A DNA stretch of 9,325 bases from Bacteroidota bacterium (GTDB lineage: Bacteria > Bacteroidota > Bacteroidia > Chitinophagales > Chitinophagaceae), in the NCBI GenBank assembly GCA_023386395.1, contig JAEWJV010000091.1, positions 1 through 9,325 of the forward strand, written 5' to 3'. The translations under genes and the position numbers were made by a program. This document shows, in pieces, positions 1 through 7,156 of the stretch (positions are counted from its first letter, which is position 1; every line of letters starts with the position of its first letter). Below the pieces are notes generated by a model. That model had not been told where the DNA came from and ran no database searches. It saw nothing but the letters and a program-made list of their open reading frames with translations.

Positions 1-839
1 AAACAAAAGATGCCGTGGCTATTGCGCAGAATGCTATTAAGGAAGCCAAAACAAAAAATAAGAATGTTGTAATAATAGATACAGCCGGCCGCCTCGCCAT
101 TGACGAAGTCATGATGACCGAAGTGGCTAATATAAAGGCTGCGGTTAATCCAACTGAAATATTATTTGTGGTTGACTCCATGACCGGTCAGGATGCAGTG
201 AATACGGCCAAAGCTTTTAATGACAGGCTTAATTTCTCCGGCGTTGTTTTAACCAAGCTCGATGGCGATACCCGTGGTGGCGCCGCCTTATCTATTAAAT
301 ACACGGTAAATAAACCCATAAAATTTGTAAGCAGCGGTGAGAAGTTAGATACGCTCGATGTATTCTACCCCGACCGTATGGCCCAGCGTATTTTAGGCAT
401 GGGCGATATTACTTCTCTGGTAGAAAAAGCACAGGCGCAATTTGATGAAGAGCAGGCTAAAAGACTGGAAAAGAAGATCCGTAAGAACCAATTCGATTTC
501 CAGGATTTTTACGACCAGTTGCAGCAGATAAAAAAGATGGGCAACCTGAAAGACTTAATGGGCATGATACCCGGCGTGGGCAAAGCCATAAAAGATGTGG
601 ATATAAGCGATGATGCATTTAAAGGCGTGGAAGCTATAATTAACTCCATGACGCCTTATGAGAAAGCAAACCCGGATATTATCAATCAAAGCCGCCGCAC
701 CCGTTTATCAAAAGGGTCAGGCAAATCCATGGAAGATGTGAATGCTTTTATGAAGCAGTTTGAACAAATGAAACAGATGATGAAGATGATGAATAAAATG
801 CCGATGGGCGGTATGCGCATGCCGGGCACGCGCCGGTAG
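1..839 (+). CDS. ffh: Signal recognition particle protein Ffh, 3' part (5' end outside window)
   Basis: Ffh is the SRP GTPase that binds 4.5S/SRP RNA and signal peptides and delivers nascent membrane proteins to FtsY. The open frame is already running at the left edge (first full codon at base 3) and gives 278 residues of a protein usually about 440-450 long, so the N domain and P-loop lie outside. Visible GTPase motifs are DTAGR (residues 26-30) and TKLDGD (84-89), with the SSGEK closing loop near 110. The M domain follows from about residue 130. It contains the SRP-RNA-binding stretch SRRTRLSKGSGKS (about 230-242) and ends in a Met-rich tail (MKQMMKMMNKMPMGGMRM) typical of signal-peptide-binding Ffh. 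The GTG at base 15 is only an internal Val codon and not the start. rpsP follows 228 bp downstream, behind an apparent terminator. Confidence 0.97.
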   Translation, partial: TKDAVAIAQNAIKEAKTKNKNVVIIDTAGRLAIDEVMMTEVANIKAAVNPTEILFVVDSMTGQDAVNTAKAFNDRLNFSGVVLTKLDGDTRGGAALSIKYTVNKPIKFVSSGEKLDTLDVFYPDRMAQRILGMGDITSLVEKAQAQFDEEQAKRLEKKIRKNQFDFQDFYDQLQQIKKMGNLKDLMGMIPGVGKAIKDVDISDDAFKGVEAIINSMTPYEKANPDIINQSRRTRLSKGSGKSMEDVNAFMKQFEQMKQMMKMMNKMPMGGMRMPGTRR

Positions 840-941
840 ATATTTTTTTTCGTACAGGGAAGCAGGCAAAAGTAAAAACTTGTATCTGCTTCTTCTTTGC
901 TGTTCAACATCTTTATTTCTATGTTTCTGACAACCTTTATC

Positions 942-984
942 CGCTGCTGATAAAAAAAAATTAATTTTTATATGCAGCGTTTTT
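942..984 (+). terminator. Probable intrinsic terminator of ffh
   Basis: An outer stem CGCTGC (942-947) pairs with GCAGCG (974-979). An inner stem ATAAAAA (950-956) pairs with TTTTTAT (965-971). A 2x2 internal loop lies between them, and the U-tract TTTTT (980-984) follows at once. It lies 103 bases after the ffh stop and just before the likely rpsP promoter, whose -33 element overlaps the U-tract. The stem is AT-rich, so efficiency is uncertain. A second, weaker inverted repeat, GAAGCAG (859-865) with CTGCTTC (886-892), lies nearer the stop but has a poor U-tract. Confidence 0.5.
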
Positions 985-1011
985 GAAATCATTATTTATC
1001 ACTTACATTCG
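982..1011 (+). promoter_or_regulatory. Candidate Bacteroidota-type promoter for rpsP
   Basis: TTTG at 982-985 is followed after 18 bases by TACATTCG at 1004-1011. This is one base from the TAnnTTTG -7 consensus used by the Bacteroidota primary sigma factor. Transcription would start near 1017, giving a leader of about 50 bases before the rpsP ATG at 1068. That leader contains a small possible hairpin, CCTTT (1033-1037) with AAAGG (1043-1047). Assignment is by motif and position only. Confidence 0.5.
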
Positions 1012-1067
1012 CAGTTCAATTATTCATTTAAACCTTTTGAACAAAGGCCTTTAAATTTCTATTTAAA

Positions 1068-1505
1068 ATGGCAGTAAAAATCAGACTTCAAAGGCACGGA
1101 AGTAAAAAGAGACCTTTTTACTTTATCGTAATAGCCGATGCCCGTGCACCCCGTGATGGAAAATTTATCCAGAAAATCGGAACCTACAATCCGCTAACTG
1201 TTCCTGCAACAATCCAGTTAGACCGTCAAAAAGCATTAGAATGGTTGCACAAAGGTGCTGAGCCAACAGACACTGTTCGCCGTATCTTATCCTTTAAAGG
1301 AGTGCTCTATTTAAAACACTTATTACGCGGTGTAAAACTTGGCCTGTTCGATGAGGCAGCAGCCATGCAGAAGTTCCAGAAATGGCATGAAGAACACGAA
1401 GTTCATGTAAAGCGCCGTAGTGATGAGCACAAAAGAACCAGGATTGCCGCTCGTCCGCAACCTGCTGCAAGAAAAGCACAAGCTCCGGACTCTACAGAAG
1501 CGTAA
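1068..1505 (+). CDS. rpsP: 30S ribosomal protein S16
   Basis: S16 is a 30S subunit protein that binds 16S rRNA and is needed for assembly of the body of the subunit. The protein begins [21 protein letters not shown] and continues with [20 protein letters not shown], the characteristic N-terminal S16 signature. The S16 fold occupies about the first 80-90 residues. At 145 residues it is clearly longer than the 80-90 residue E. coli-type protein. The excess is a highly charged C-terminal tail rich in Lys, Arg, His and Ala (about 100-145), of the kind familiar from Bacteroidota S16; it probably contacts rRNA, which is inference. No Shine-Dalgarno sequence precedes the ATG, and the upstream bases are A/T-rich. 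The gene has its own candidate promoter and a strong terminator, so it is probably expressed on its own. Confidence 0.97.
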   Translation: MAVKIRLQRHGSKKRPFYFIVIADARAPRDGKFIQKIGTYNPLTVPATIQLDRQKALEWLHKGAEPTDTVRRILSFKGVLYLKHLLRGVKLGLFDEAAAMQKFQKWHEEHEVHVKRRSDEHKRTRIAARPQPAARKAQAPDSTEA

Positions 1506-1529
1506 GCAGCCAATGGAAAAATTTTTCTT

Positions 1530-1562
1530 AAAATCCCGTTAGCAATAGCGGGATTTTTTTAT
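1530..1562 (+). terminator. Strong intrinsic terminator after rpsP
   Basis: A 12-bp stem (1530-1541 with 1546-1557, one G-U wobble, core ATCCCG/CGGGAT) is closed by a GCAA tetraloop (1542-1545). The loop is of the unusually stable GNRA class. A T-run follows at 1554-1560. It begins 25 bases after the rpsP stop codon and separates rpsP from rimM, which therefore probably has its own promoter or depends on read-through. Confidence 0.9.
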
Positions 1563-1687
1563 TTTGATTTCCGGCAAATTAACTCCGGTTACACTTTAGT
1601 TGTGTCACTCCCTTATACTGCATATTTTTATGGCGGCCACGGGTTGCGGGCTTAATCAGTTAAATTTAAATTTCACATTATTATATT

Positions 1688-2212
1688 TTGAGCGAATACA
1701 TTCACATAGGGAAATTAGCCGCCACACACGGCCTTCAGGGCGAGTTTGTATTAAAACATGTGTTGGGCAGGAAAACAGATTTTAAAAACACTTCAGCCAT
1801 TTTCATTGAAAAAGTAAAGGGTGAATACCTGCCTTATTTCCATGAAAAAAGCACTATAAAAAATGAGGCTGAAACCATTATAAAACTGGAGGGTATTAAT
1901 ACAAAAGAAGCAGCGGCCCTGCTGCTTCAGAAAAAGGTATGGCTTACCAAAACAAATTTCGATAGCCTGGTAAGTAAAACAGCCCCGGTAAACCTTATTG
2001 GCTTTACAGTTTATAATGATGATGAAAAACTGGATTCGGTTGAATCAGTAATTGAACAGCCGCTGCAGGTGTTGTTACAGCTAACTATAAAAGGGAAAGA
2101 AGTGCTTATTCCCCTAAACGAAGCAACCCTTCTTCAAATAGACAGGAAGAAAAAGGAAGTGCATGTAAGCCTTCCGGATGGTTTACTGGAAGTTTACCTG
2201 GGCGATAGTTAA
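1688..2212 (+). CDS. rimM: Ribosome maturation factor RimM, apparent TTG start
   Basis: RimM binds free 30S subunits, contacts S19 and helps 16S rRNA maturation. The 174-residue product has the expected length and two-domain plan. The N-terminal RimM beta-barrel has the family motif IGKLAATHGLQGE at residues 7-19. The C-terminal PRC-barrel runs from about residue 100 to 172 and includes VLIPLNEATLLQID. The start is TTG at 1688. An in-frame TAA lies at 1667-1669, no ATG or GTG lies between, and moving downstream would remove the conserved IGK segment. No Shine-Dalgarno is present. In many bacteria trmD and rplS follow rimM; here the next sequence is gene-free and then the opposing atpC. A weak promoter-like pair (TTTG at 1563-1566 and TACACTTTAG at 1590-1599) lies just after the rpsP terminator. 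Confidence 0.94.
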   Translation: MSEYIHIGKLAATHGLQGEFVLKHVLGRKTDFKNTSAIFIEKVKGEYLPYFHEKSTIKNEAETIIKLEGINTKEAAALLLQKKVWLTKTNFDSLVSKTAPVNLIGFTVYNDDEKLDSVESVIEQPLQVLLQLTIKGKEVLIPLNEATLLQIDRKKKEVHVSLPDGLLEVYLGDS

Positions 2213-2317
2213 ATGGATCCTTATTGTAAAGGGCATAAAACTTTACTACAACGATTTCTACCAGAAATAAAGCAAATTATCGTCGTTAGGAATTAAAGCA
2301 AAAACTAATTCGTCCGC

Positions 2318-2362
2318 GTATTAATTCAATTTTTATCAGCTAAGAAAAAATTGAATTAATAC
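2318..2362. repeat. 17-bp perfect AT-rich inverted repeat with 11-base loop
   Basis: GTATTAATTCAATTTTT (2318-2334) and its exact reverse complement (2346-2362) flank the loop 2335-2345. Flanking bases do not pair further, so the repeat has sharp ends. There is no U-tract after either arm, so it is not a standard terminator. It may form a long hairpin in read-through RNA from rimM. Origin and function are unknown. Confidence 0.8.
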
Positions 2363-2431
2363 ATCAACAATTTCAGGTTTAATTGTGTTTGACTGGGGCA
2401 TGTTTACTGGTGTTTGATTCATAGACTTCAT
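2336..2431 (-). CDS. Possible small open reading frame, 31 residues, unknown
   Basis: An ATG-initiated minus-strand frame of 31 codons begins MKSMNQTPVNMPQSN and ends VDVLIQFFLS; its stop lies in the loop of the 2318-2362 inverted repeat. The composition is not absurd for a protein, but the frame is short, has no recognisable domain and has no clear promoter. It lies beyond the atpC terminator on the same strand. It could be chance, a small protein or a decayed gene fragment. A second short frame lies just beyond it in another phase (about 2258-2340). Confidence 0.15.
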   Translation of the reverse strand: MKSMNQTPVNMPQSNTIKPEIVDVLIQFFLS

Positions 2432-2477
2432 GATTTTTGTTATTAAAAAATGTTGTCCTGAGTTCTTGTTTAATAAA

Positions 2478-2517
2478 GGATCCGGATAAAGTCAACTGAA
2501 TTAATTTCATCCGGACC
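2478..2517. repeat. Inverted repeat TCCGGAT / ATCCGGA
   Basis: TCCGGAT (2481-2487) and ATCCGGA (2509-2515) are exact inverted copies separated by 21 bases. GG at 2478-2479 and CC at 2516-2517 can extend the pairing if A2480 is bulged. It sits directly beside the bidirectional terminator. It could be a weak hairpin or a protein-binding dyad; nothing in the sequence decides this. Confidence 0.5.
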
Positions 2518-2520
2518 GCT

Positions 2521-2563
2521 AAAATAATAAAACCCTCTTTTTTAGGGAGGGTTTTATTATTTT
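2521..2563 (-). terminator. Bidirectional intrinsic terminator (atpC and rimM)
   Basis: A perfect 17-bp stem is formed by 2521-2537 and 2547-2563, with core AAAACCCTC/GAGGGTTTT and a 9-base loop at 2538-2546. Its AT-rich flanks give T-rich tails in both directions (TTTTATTATTTTT on plus, TTTTATTATTTT on minus). It begins 19 bases beyond the atpC stop and is well placed to end the atpDC transcript. It would also stop any transcript reading through from rimM. Confidence 0.9.
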
Positions 2564-2581
2564 TCTCTTGTTAAAAAACTT

Positions 2582-2830
2582 TTATTCTGCGGCGCCTTCT
2601 ACCAAAACCGTTGTTTTGTTGCCCAGCACTTCGGCAAAACCGCTTTGAATTGTATAGCTAAAAACCTCTGATTTGGTTTTCAAAACTTTTATTTTTCCTT
2701 TTCCAAGTGCGGCTACAAGTGGTGCATGCTTTTCTAATATCTCAAAAGACCCTTCAATACCAGGCAATTGAACGCCGTGTACTTCTCCGCTATATAATTT
2801 TGTTTCGGGTGTTAATATTTCTAAAGTCAT
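2582..2830 (-). CDS. atpC: ATP synthase F1 epsilon subunit, short form
   Basis: Epsilon is part of the central stalk and couples rotation of the c-ring to F1. The 82-residue product begins MTLEILTPETKLYSGEV, the usual start of the N-terminal beta-sandwich, and has GVQLPGIEGSFEILEKHAPLVAAL (about 19-42), the most conserved part of that domain. The protein ends straight after the sandwich (TTVLVEGAAE). It lacks the roughly 50-residue C-terminal helical hairpin of the E. coli subunit (about 138 residues). That hairpin mediates epsilon inhibition of ATP hydrolysis in other bacteria, so that mode of control should be absent; this is inference. Short epsilon subunits are known in Bacteroidota and Chlorobi. 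The start lies 86 bases after the atpD stop, across an unusual repeat tract. Confidence 0.95.
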   Translation of the reverse strand: MTLEILTPETKLYSGEVHGVQLPGIEGSFEILEKHAPLVAALGKGKIKVLKTKSEVFSYTIQSGFAEVLGNKTTVLVEGAAE

Positions 2831-2840
2831 TTTAGTATAC

Positions 2841-2916
2841 TGATGCGCTGATGCGATAATTTGCTAATAATCTTTGGATTTCATTAGCAGGATTAGCGCA
2901 TTAGCTAATTTGCTAA

Positions 2917-2917
<1 letters not shown>
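2841..2917. repeat. Degenerate octamer-like repeat tract between atpD and atpC
   Basis: The atpD-atpC spacer is built largely of near-octamers. ATGCGCTG, ATGCGATA and ATTTGCTA run at 2843-2866. ATTAGCGC, ATTAGCTA and ATTTGCTA run at 2892-2915. AATTTGCTAAT occurs twice (2858-2868 and 2907-2917). The hexamer GCTAAT occurs at 2863, 2904 and 2912, and its reverse complement ATTAGC at 2883, 2892 and 2900, so several alternative hairpins could form in the transcript. The last copy overlaps the atpD stop codon. This resembles short tandem intergenic repeats known from several bacterial groups. Confidence 0.65.
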
Positions 2918-4497
<1,580 letters not shown>

Positions 4498-4575
4498 TTA
4501 AGATTTCTGTTTTCTGTATAAAAAATGTTTAAAATTTACGGGTGTATGACAAAGCAATTCCAGAAATAGCAGTTT

Positions 4576-4920
4576 TTATATTTTTTTGGATTGTTTATAG
4601 CCGTTCTTCAGCAGCCATTGAAGTATTTTTTCCCGCTGATCTCCCTGTATAATTATTTCGCCGTCTTTAACGCTGCCGCCGGTACCGCAAAAACTTTTTA
4701 GTTTTTTCCCGAGATCCTCAAGATCATCCGCCGCACCGATAAAACCTGTGATTAAACTTACGGTTTTACCGCCACGGTGTTTCGTTTCAAGCTTTACTCT
4801 CAATTTTTGCTGTGCCACAGGCAGGGTTTCCTGCTCATCATTGCCATCGGGTTGAAAAGAAAAATTGGGGTTGGTACTGTAAACAAAACCCCTGGAGTCT
4901 GGTTTATTTTTCTTACTCAT
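4576..4920 (-). CDS. yciH: SUI1/eIF1-like translation factor (YciH family)
   Basis: This is a bacterial homologue of eukaryotic/archaeal eIF1 (SUI1). E. coli YciH can bind the 30S subunit and has been linked to initiation fidelity and stress, but its role in Bacteroidota is unclear. The 114-residue product has the usual N-terminal SRGFVYSTNPNFSF segment (9-22), a variable acidic linker, and the SUI1 fold from about 39. That fold includes KHRGGKTVSLITGF (47-60), CGTGGSVKDGEIIIQGDQ (78-95) and a final helix ILQWLLKNGY. The basic KHRGGK loop and CGTGGS are the family's RNA-contact and core motifs. It starts 11 bases after the nadC stop and is almost certainly co-transcribed with nadC. No clear terminator follows before the atpDC promoter. 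Confidence 0.93.
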   Translation of the reverse strand: MSKKNKPDSRGFVYSTNPNFSFQPDGNDEQETLPVAQQKLRVKLETKHRGGKTVSLITGFIGAADDLEDLGKKLKSFCGTGGSVKDGEIIIQGDQREKILQWLLKNGYKQSKKI

Positions 4921-4931
4921 ACTTTACACGT

Positions 4932-5792
4932 TCAAATTACAACGGCTTTTAAGCTCAGGTCCAAGCTTTGCGCCTGGTGAATTAATCCACCAACACTTAC
5001 ATAATCAACCCCGGTTTCCGCGTAGGATTCAATATTATTCAAATTTATGCCACCGCTGGCCTCGGTTTCAAAATCATTTTTAATAATTTCCAGCGCTTCT
5101 TTTATTTGGGCGGGCGTAAAATTATCAACCATAATGCGAAATACTTTGCCTTTGCCAACTGCACAAACTTTTTTTACGTCGTTTATATTTCTTGTTTCTA
5201 CTTCTATTTTCAATCCCGGCTTTTTTGTTTGCACATATTGCCAAGCTTTTTCAATAGCTTTCTCAATGCCGCCGGCATAATCAATATGATTATCTTTCAG
5301 CATAATCATATCAAATAAACCGAAACGATGATTAACGCCGCCGACGATACGCACCGCTTCTTTTTCCGGCAGGCGAAAATTAGGCGTTGTTTTTCTTGTG
5401 TCTAACAATCGGGTTTTATAACCTTTTAGCTTTTCTGTGTATTGATGCGTTAATGTTGCAATACCACTCATGCGCTGCATGCAATTCAAGACAAGCCTTT
5501 CGCATTTTAATATGGTATGAATATGCGCTTCTACTTCAAAAGCATTTTCGCCATTGCGCATGGCTTCACCATCTTTTTTAAAAATATTGAAAGAAGAAGC
5601 GGGTTCTGCATAATTAAATATTTGCTGTGTTATATCAACGCCGGCGAGAATACCATCCTGCTTTATTTTTAAAACAGCCCTGCCTTTTTGTTCAGCAGGA
5701 ATACAGCTTAATGAGGAATGATCGCCATCACCAACATCCTCTGTTAGCGCCTCTTTAATTAAATGATGTAAACGTTCGTTGAAAGATTGCAT
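4932..5792 (-). CDS. nadC: Nicotinate-nucleotide diphosphorylase (carboxylating), quinolinate phosphoribosyltransferase
   Basis: NadC converts quinolinate and PRPP to nicotinate mononucleotide, CO2 and pyrophosphate, the entry into NAD from the de novo pathway in the cytosol. The 286-residue product is full length. It has EDVGDGDHSS (18-27), an N-terminal alpha/beta domain, LDTRKTTPNFRLPEKEAV (130-147) with the substrate-binding Arg/Lys residues, GGVNHRFGLFDMIMLKDNH (151-169), EVET (197-200), MVDN (221-224), EASGGI (244-249) and GVDYVSVGGL (261-270). These are the expected elements of the type II PRTase barrel. The ATG at 5792 gives the usual short N-terminus (MQSFNERLHHLIKEAL). It is the first gene of a pair with the SUI1/YciH gene. 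nadA and nadB are not in the window, so regulation with them cannot be judged. Confidence 0.97.
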   Translation of the reverse strand: MQSFNERLHHLIKEALTEDVGDGDHSSLSCIPAEQKGRAVLKIKQDGILAGVDITQQIFNYAEPASSFNIFKKDGEAMRNGENAFEVEAHIHTILKCERLVLNCMQRMSGIATLTHQYTEKLKGYKTRLLDTRKTTPNFRLPEKEAVRIVGGVNHRFGLFDMIMLKDNHIDYAGGIEKAIEKAWQYVQTKKPGLKIEVETRNINDVKKVCAVGKGKVFRIMVDNFTPAQIKEALEIIKNDFETEASGGINLNNIESYAETGVDYVSVGGLIHQAQSLDLSLKAVVI

Positions 5793-5833
5793 GAATTTAT
5801 TTAGTGTTAAGTGAGTGAGTTATCAGCAATGAT

Positions 5834-5870
5834 AGTGTATACACTTACAACTGACCACTGATTATTCACT
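5834..5870. repeat. Palindrome and degenerate heptamer repeats upstream of nadC
   Basis: AGTGTATACACT (5834-5845) is a perfect 12-bp palindrome. It runs into four consecutive heptamer-like units at 5843-5870: ACTTACA, ACTGACC, ACTGATT and ATTCACT. The tract lies in the 111-base gap between the stop of the DUF695-like gene and the nadC start, on the side where a nadC promoter or leader would be. It could be an operator, a leader structure or a decayed short tandem repeat; the sequence alone does not decide. Confidence 0.5.
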
Positions 5871-5903
5871 TTAAATACGGCAATTCATCATTTAAACATA
5901 ACA

Positions 5904-6992
5904 TTAGTTCTGTTTAAAACGATTAAATGACCGCCAGTATTTGTCTTTATAAATATTGTATGATATTTCAAATTTATCAGCAAAATGGCGTTTTACCTTA
6001 TCAAAAATTTTAGAAGGTTTGCGAAAATCTTTACAGGCAAAATAAATTTCCCTTATGCTTTCCGCTGTTTGCCTGCCTACATTTAAATAGCCATCGGCAT
6101 CTTTGAGATCTTCACAAATTTTCTCTTCAATTGCATTCAGCAGTTCAGCCACTGTTTTGTCCGGCATACCACCGCCATGCTCTCCTTTATATTTTATTTC
6201 AAATTCGCCAATCCAGGGATGTGAAGTTTTGCCATACCATTCAAGCAAATCCATATTCATGGTTGCAATTAAAGAATTCCCGTTTTTTAATGCAACCTTG
6301 AGGGTTGCATAATGATCGTTTTCGGAGCTGTGGCGCATGCCATCATATTTTTCAACAAATTCCTTTTCCCGCCATTTTAAATAGGCTTTTAATTTTTCTA
6401 CCGGGATAAGCGGCCGGTTGGCCAATGCCTTCCCAATTACTTTCATATTATCTATTGTTGTTGCAAAATTTAATTCGCCTATATAATTATTAAGAAAGAC
6501 ATAAACGCCGTTTGTAATTGCCTGCCAGTTATCTTCAACCAAATCACTATGTACTATGGAGATATTTATTTCATCCGGATATTCATCATCATTTTCATAG
6601 AACCAAATATTTTCACTGTTGAAGGAATAACCCGACATGTTTATGACAACATTCTTTACATCAAGTGCAGGTTTTAGTGCCGTGAATTTCCAGCCTTTAA
6701 TTTTAGGCGCAGCGGCCACCAGTTCTTCAATAAAAACAATATTTTTAATCACGCCTTCTGCAGTAAATATTAATTCAACAGTACTATCGTTGCTTATTCC
6801 GGTAAGACAAAATATATCTTTACCCACGTCTTTTAATTTAGGCGTAAGCTGATTGAAAAAAGCTTCTTCAATATTGCCTTTGTTCTTTATTACAGAATAA
6901 AAATCTTTTTCATTTTTTTGAAACCAGTCCCAAAAATCTCTGTATAAATCAGATTGAAATCTTTTGGAAAAAATTTTTTTGAGTAGCCCCAT
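5904..6992 (-). CDS. DUF695-like protein of unknown function
   Basis: No catalytic motif is recognised in this 362-residue protein. It has no signal peptide or membrane segment and is rich in aromatic and charged residues, so it is probably cytosolic. The start MGLLKKIFSKRF is basic and is followed by FWDWFQKNEKDFYSVIKN (20-37). The N-terminal half (about 15-110) includes FTALKPAL (103-110). The C-terminal part (about 230-358), with MPDKTVAELLNAIEEKICEDLKDADGY and IREIYFACKDF and ending in YWRSFNRF, resembles DUF695 (small domain, unknown function). That match is from memory of the family pattern. The ATG at 6992 is the first available start and has no Shine-Dalgarno. It stands alone, 164 bases after the rhodanese stop and 111 before nadC, and could be transcribed with either neighbour or by itself. 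Confidence 0.75.
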   Translation of the reverse strand: MGLLKKIFSKRFQSDLYRDFWDWFQKNEKDFYSVIKNKGNIEEAFFNQLTPKLKDVGKDIFCLTGISNDSTVELIFTAEGVIKNIVFIEELVAAAPKIKGWKFTALKPALDVKNVVINMSGYSFNSENIWFYENDDEYPDEINISIVHSDLVEDNWQAITNGVYVFLNNYIGELNFATTIDNMKVIGKALANRPLIPVEKLKAYLKWREKEFVEKYDGMRHSSENDHYATLKVALKNGNSLIATMNMDLLEWYGKTSHPWIGEFEIKYKGEHGGGMPDKTVAELLNAIEEKICEDLKDADGYLNVGRQTAESIREIYFACKDFRKPSKIFDKVKRHFADKFEISYNIYKDKYWRSFNRFKQN

Positions 6993-7067
6993 GATTTTAT
7001 GATTTAGAGTTGTTGTAGAATATTTAAGAGTTAATTGTTGGCAGGCAGCCGTTGCTAAATTACATAT

Positions 7068-7116
7068 TATTTTGATTGCCCGCCGCTGAGGCTAAGCAAA
7101 CGGGTTAATCAAAATA
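7068..7116. repeat. Imperfect hairpin between rhodanese and DUF695-like genes
   Basis: TATTTTGATT (7068-7077) pairs with AATCAAAATA (7107-7116). After a small internal loop (G7078 against TT 7105-7106), CCCG (7079-7082) pairs with CGGG (7101-7104), leaving an 18-base apical loop. On the minus strand no T-run follows, so it is not a clear terminator for the rhodanese operon. It could still act as a 3' end structure or as part of the leader of the DUF695-like gene. Confidence 0.5.
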
Positions 7117-7124
7117 TAACAGAT

Positions 7125-7144
7125 ATGCAATTTATAAATTACAT
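7125..7144. repeat. Imperfect 20-bp palindrome around AATTTATAAATT
   Basis: AATTTATAAATT (7129-7140) is a perfect 12-bp palindrome. ATG (7125-7127) and CAT (7142-7144) extend the dyad across one mismatch. It lies 13 bases beyond the rhodanese stop codon, upstream of the DUF695-like gene. It is a possible binding dyad, but AT-rich palindromes of this size also occur by chance. Confidence 0.35.
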
Positions 7145-7156
7145 GGGAAGGTATTT

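Larger units (their letters stand above)
2213..2581. other. Gene-free convergent region between rimM and atpC
   Basis: These 369 bases separate the convergent rimM and atpC genes. They contain a 17-bp perfect AT-rich inverted repeat (2318-2334 with 2346-2362), a smaller TCCGGAT/ATCCGGA inverted repeat (2481-2487 with 2509-2515) and a bidirectional terminator (2521-2563). Only very short open frames occur: a 27-codon plus-strand frame starting directly after the rimM stop (2213-2296) and a 31-codon minus-strand frame (2336-2431). I recognise neither. trmD and rplS, often next to rimM, are not here. Confidence 0.7.

Noticed and set aside
859..892. Inverted repeat GAAGCAG/CTGCTTC as the ffh terminator
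   Set aside because: The stem is interrupted and is followed by a C-containing weak U-tract; the hairpin at 942-979 with TTTTT is the better candidate.
686..992. Minus-strand frames antisense to the 3' end of ffh
   Set aside because: They lie opposite the Met-rich M-domain tail and the terminator region, with no domain similarity; they are shadows.
1682..1690. TATATTTTG resembling a -7 promoter element
   Set aside because: The spacing is one base too long for TAnnTTTG and it overlaps the rimM start codon, so it cannot be the rimM promoter unless translation starts further downstream, which would cut the conserved IGK motif.
1600..1785. 61-codon plus-strand frame overlapping the start of rimM
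   Set aside because: It reads out of frame through the conserved RimM N-terminus and has no family features; it is a shadow frame.
2213..2296. 27-codon plus-strand frame starting at the base after the rimM stop
   Set aside because: Too short to support, no recognised similarity, and it does not resemble the N-terminus of TrmD, the gene expected here in many bacteria.
2318..2362. Inverted repeat as insertion-sequence termini or a CRISPR-like unit
   Set aside because: There is only one pair of arms with an 11-base loop, no transposase and no repeated spacer structure.
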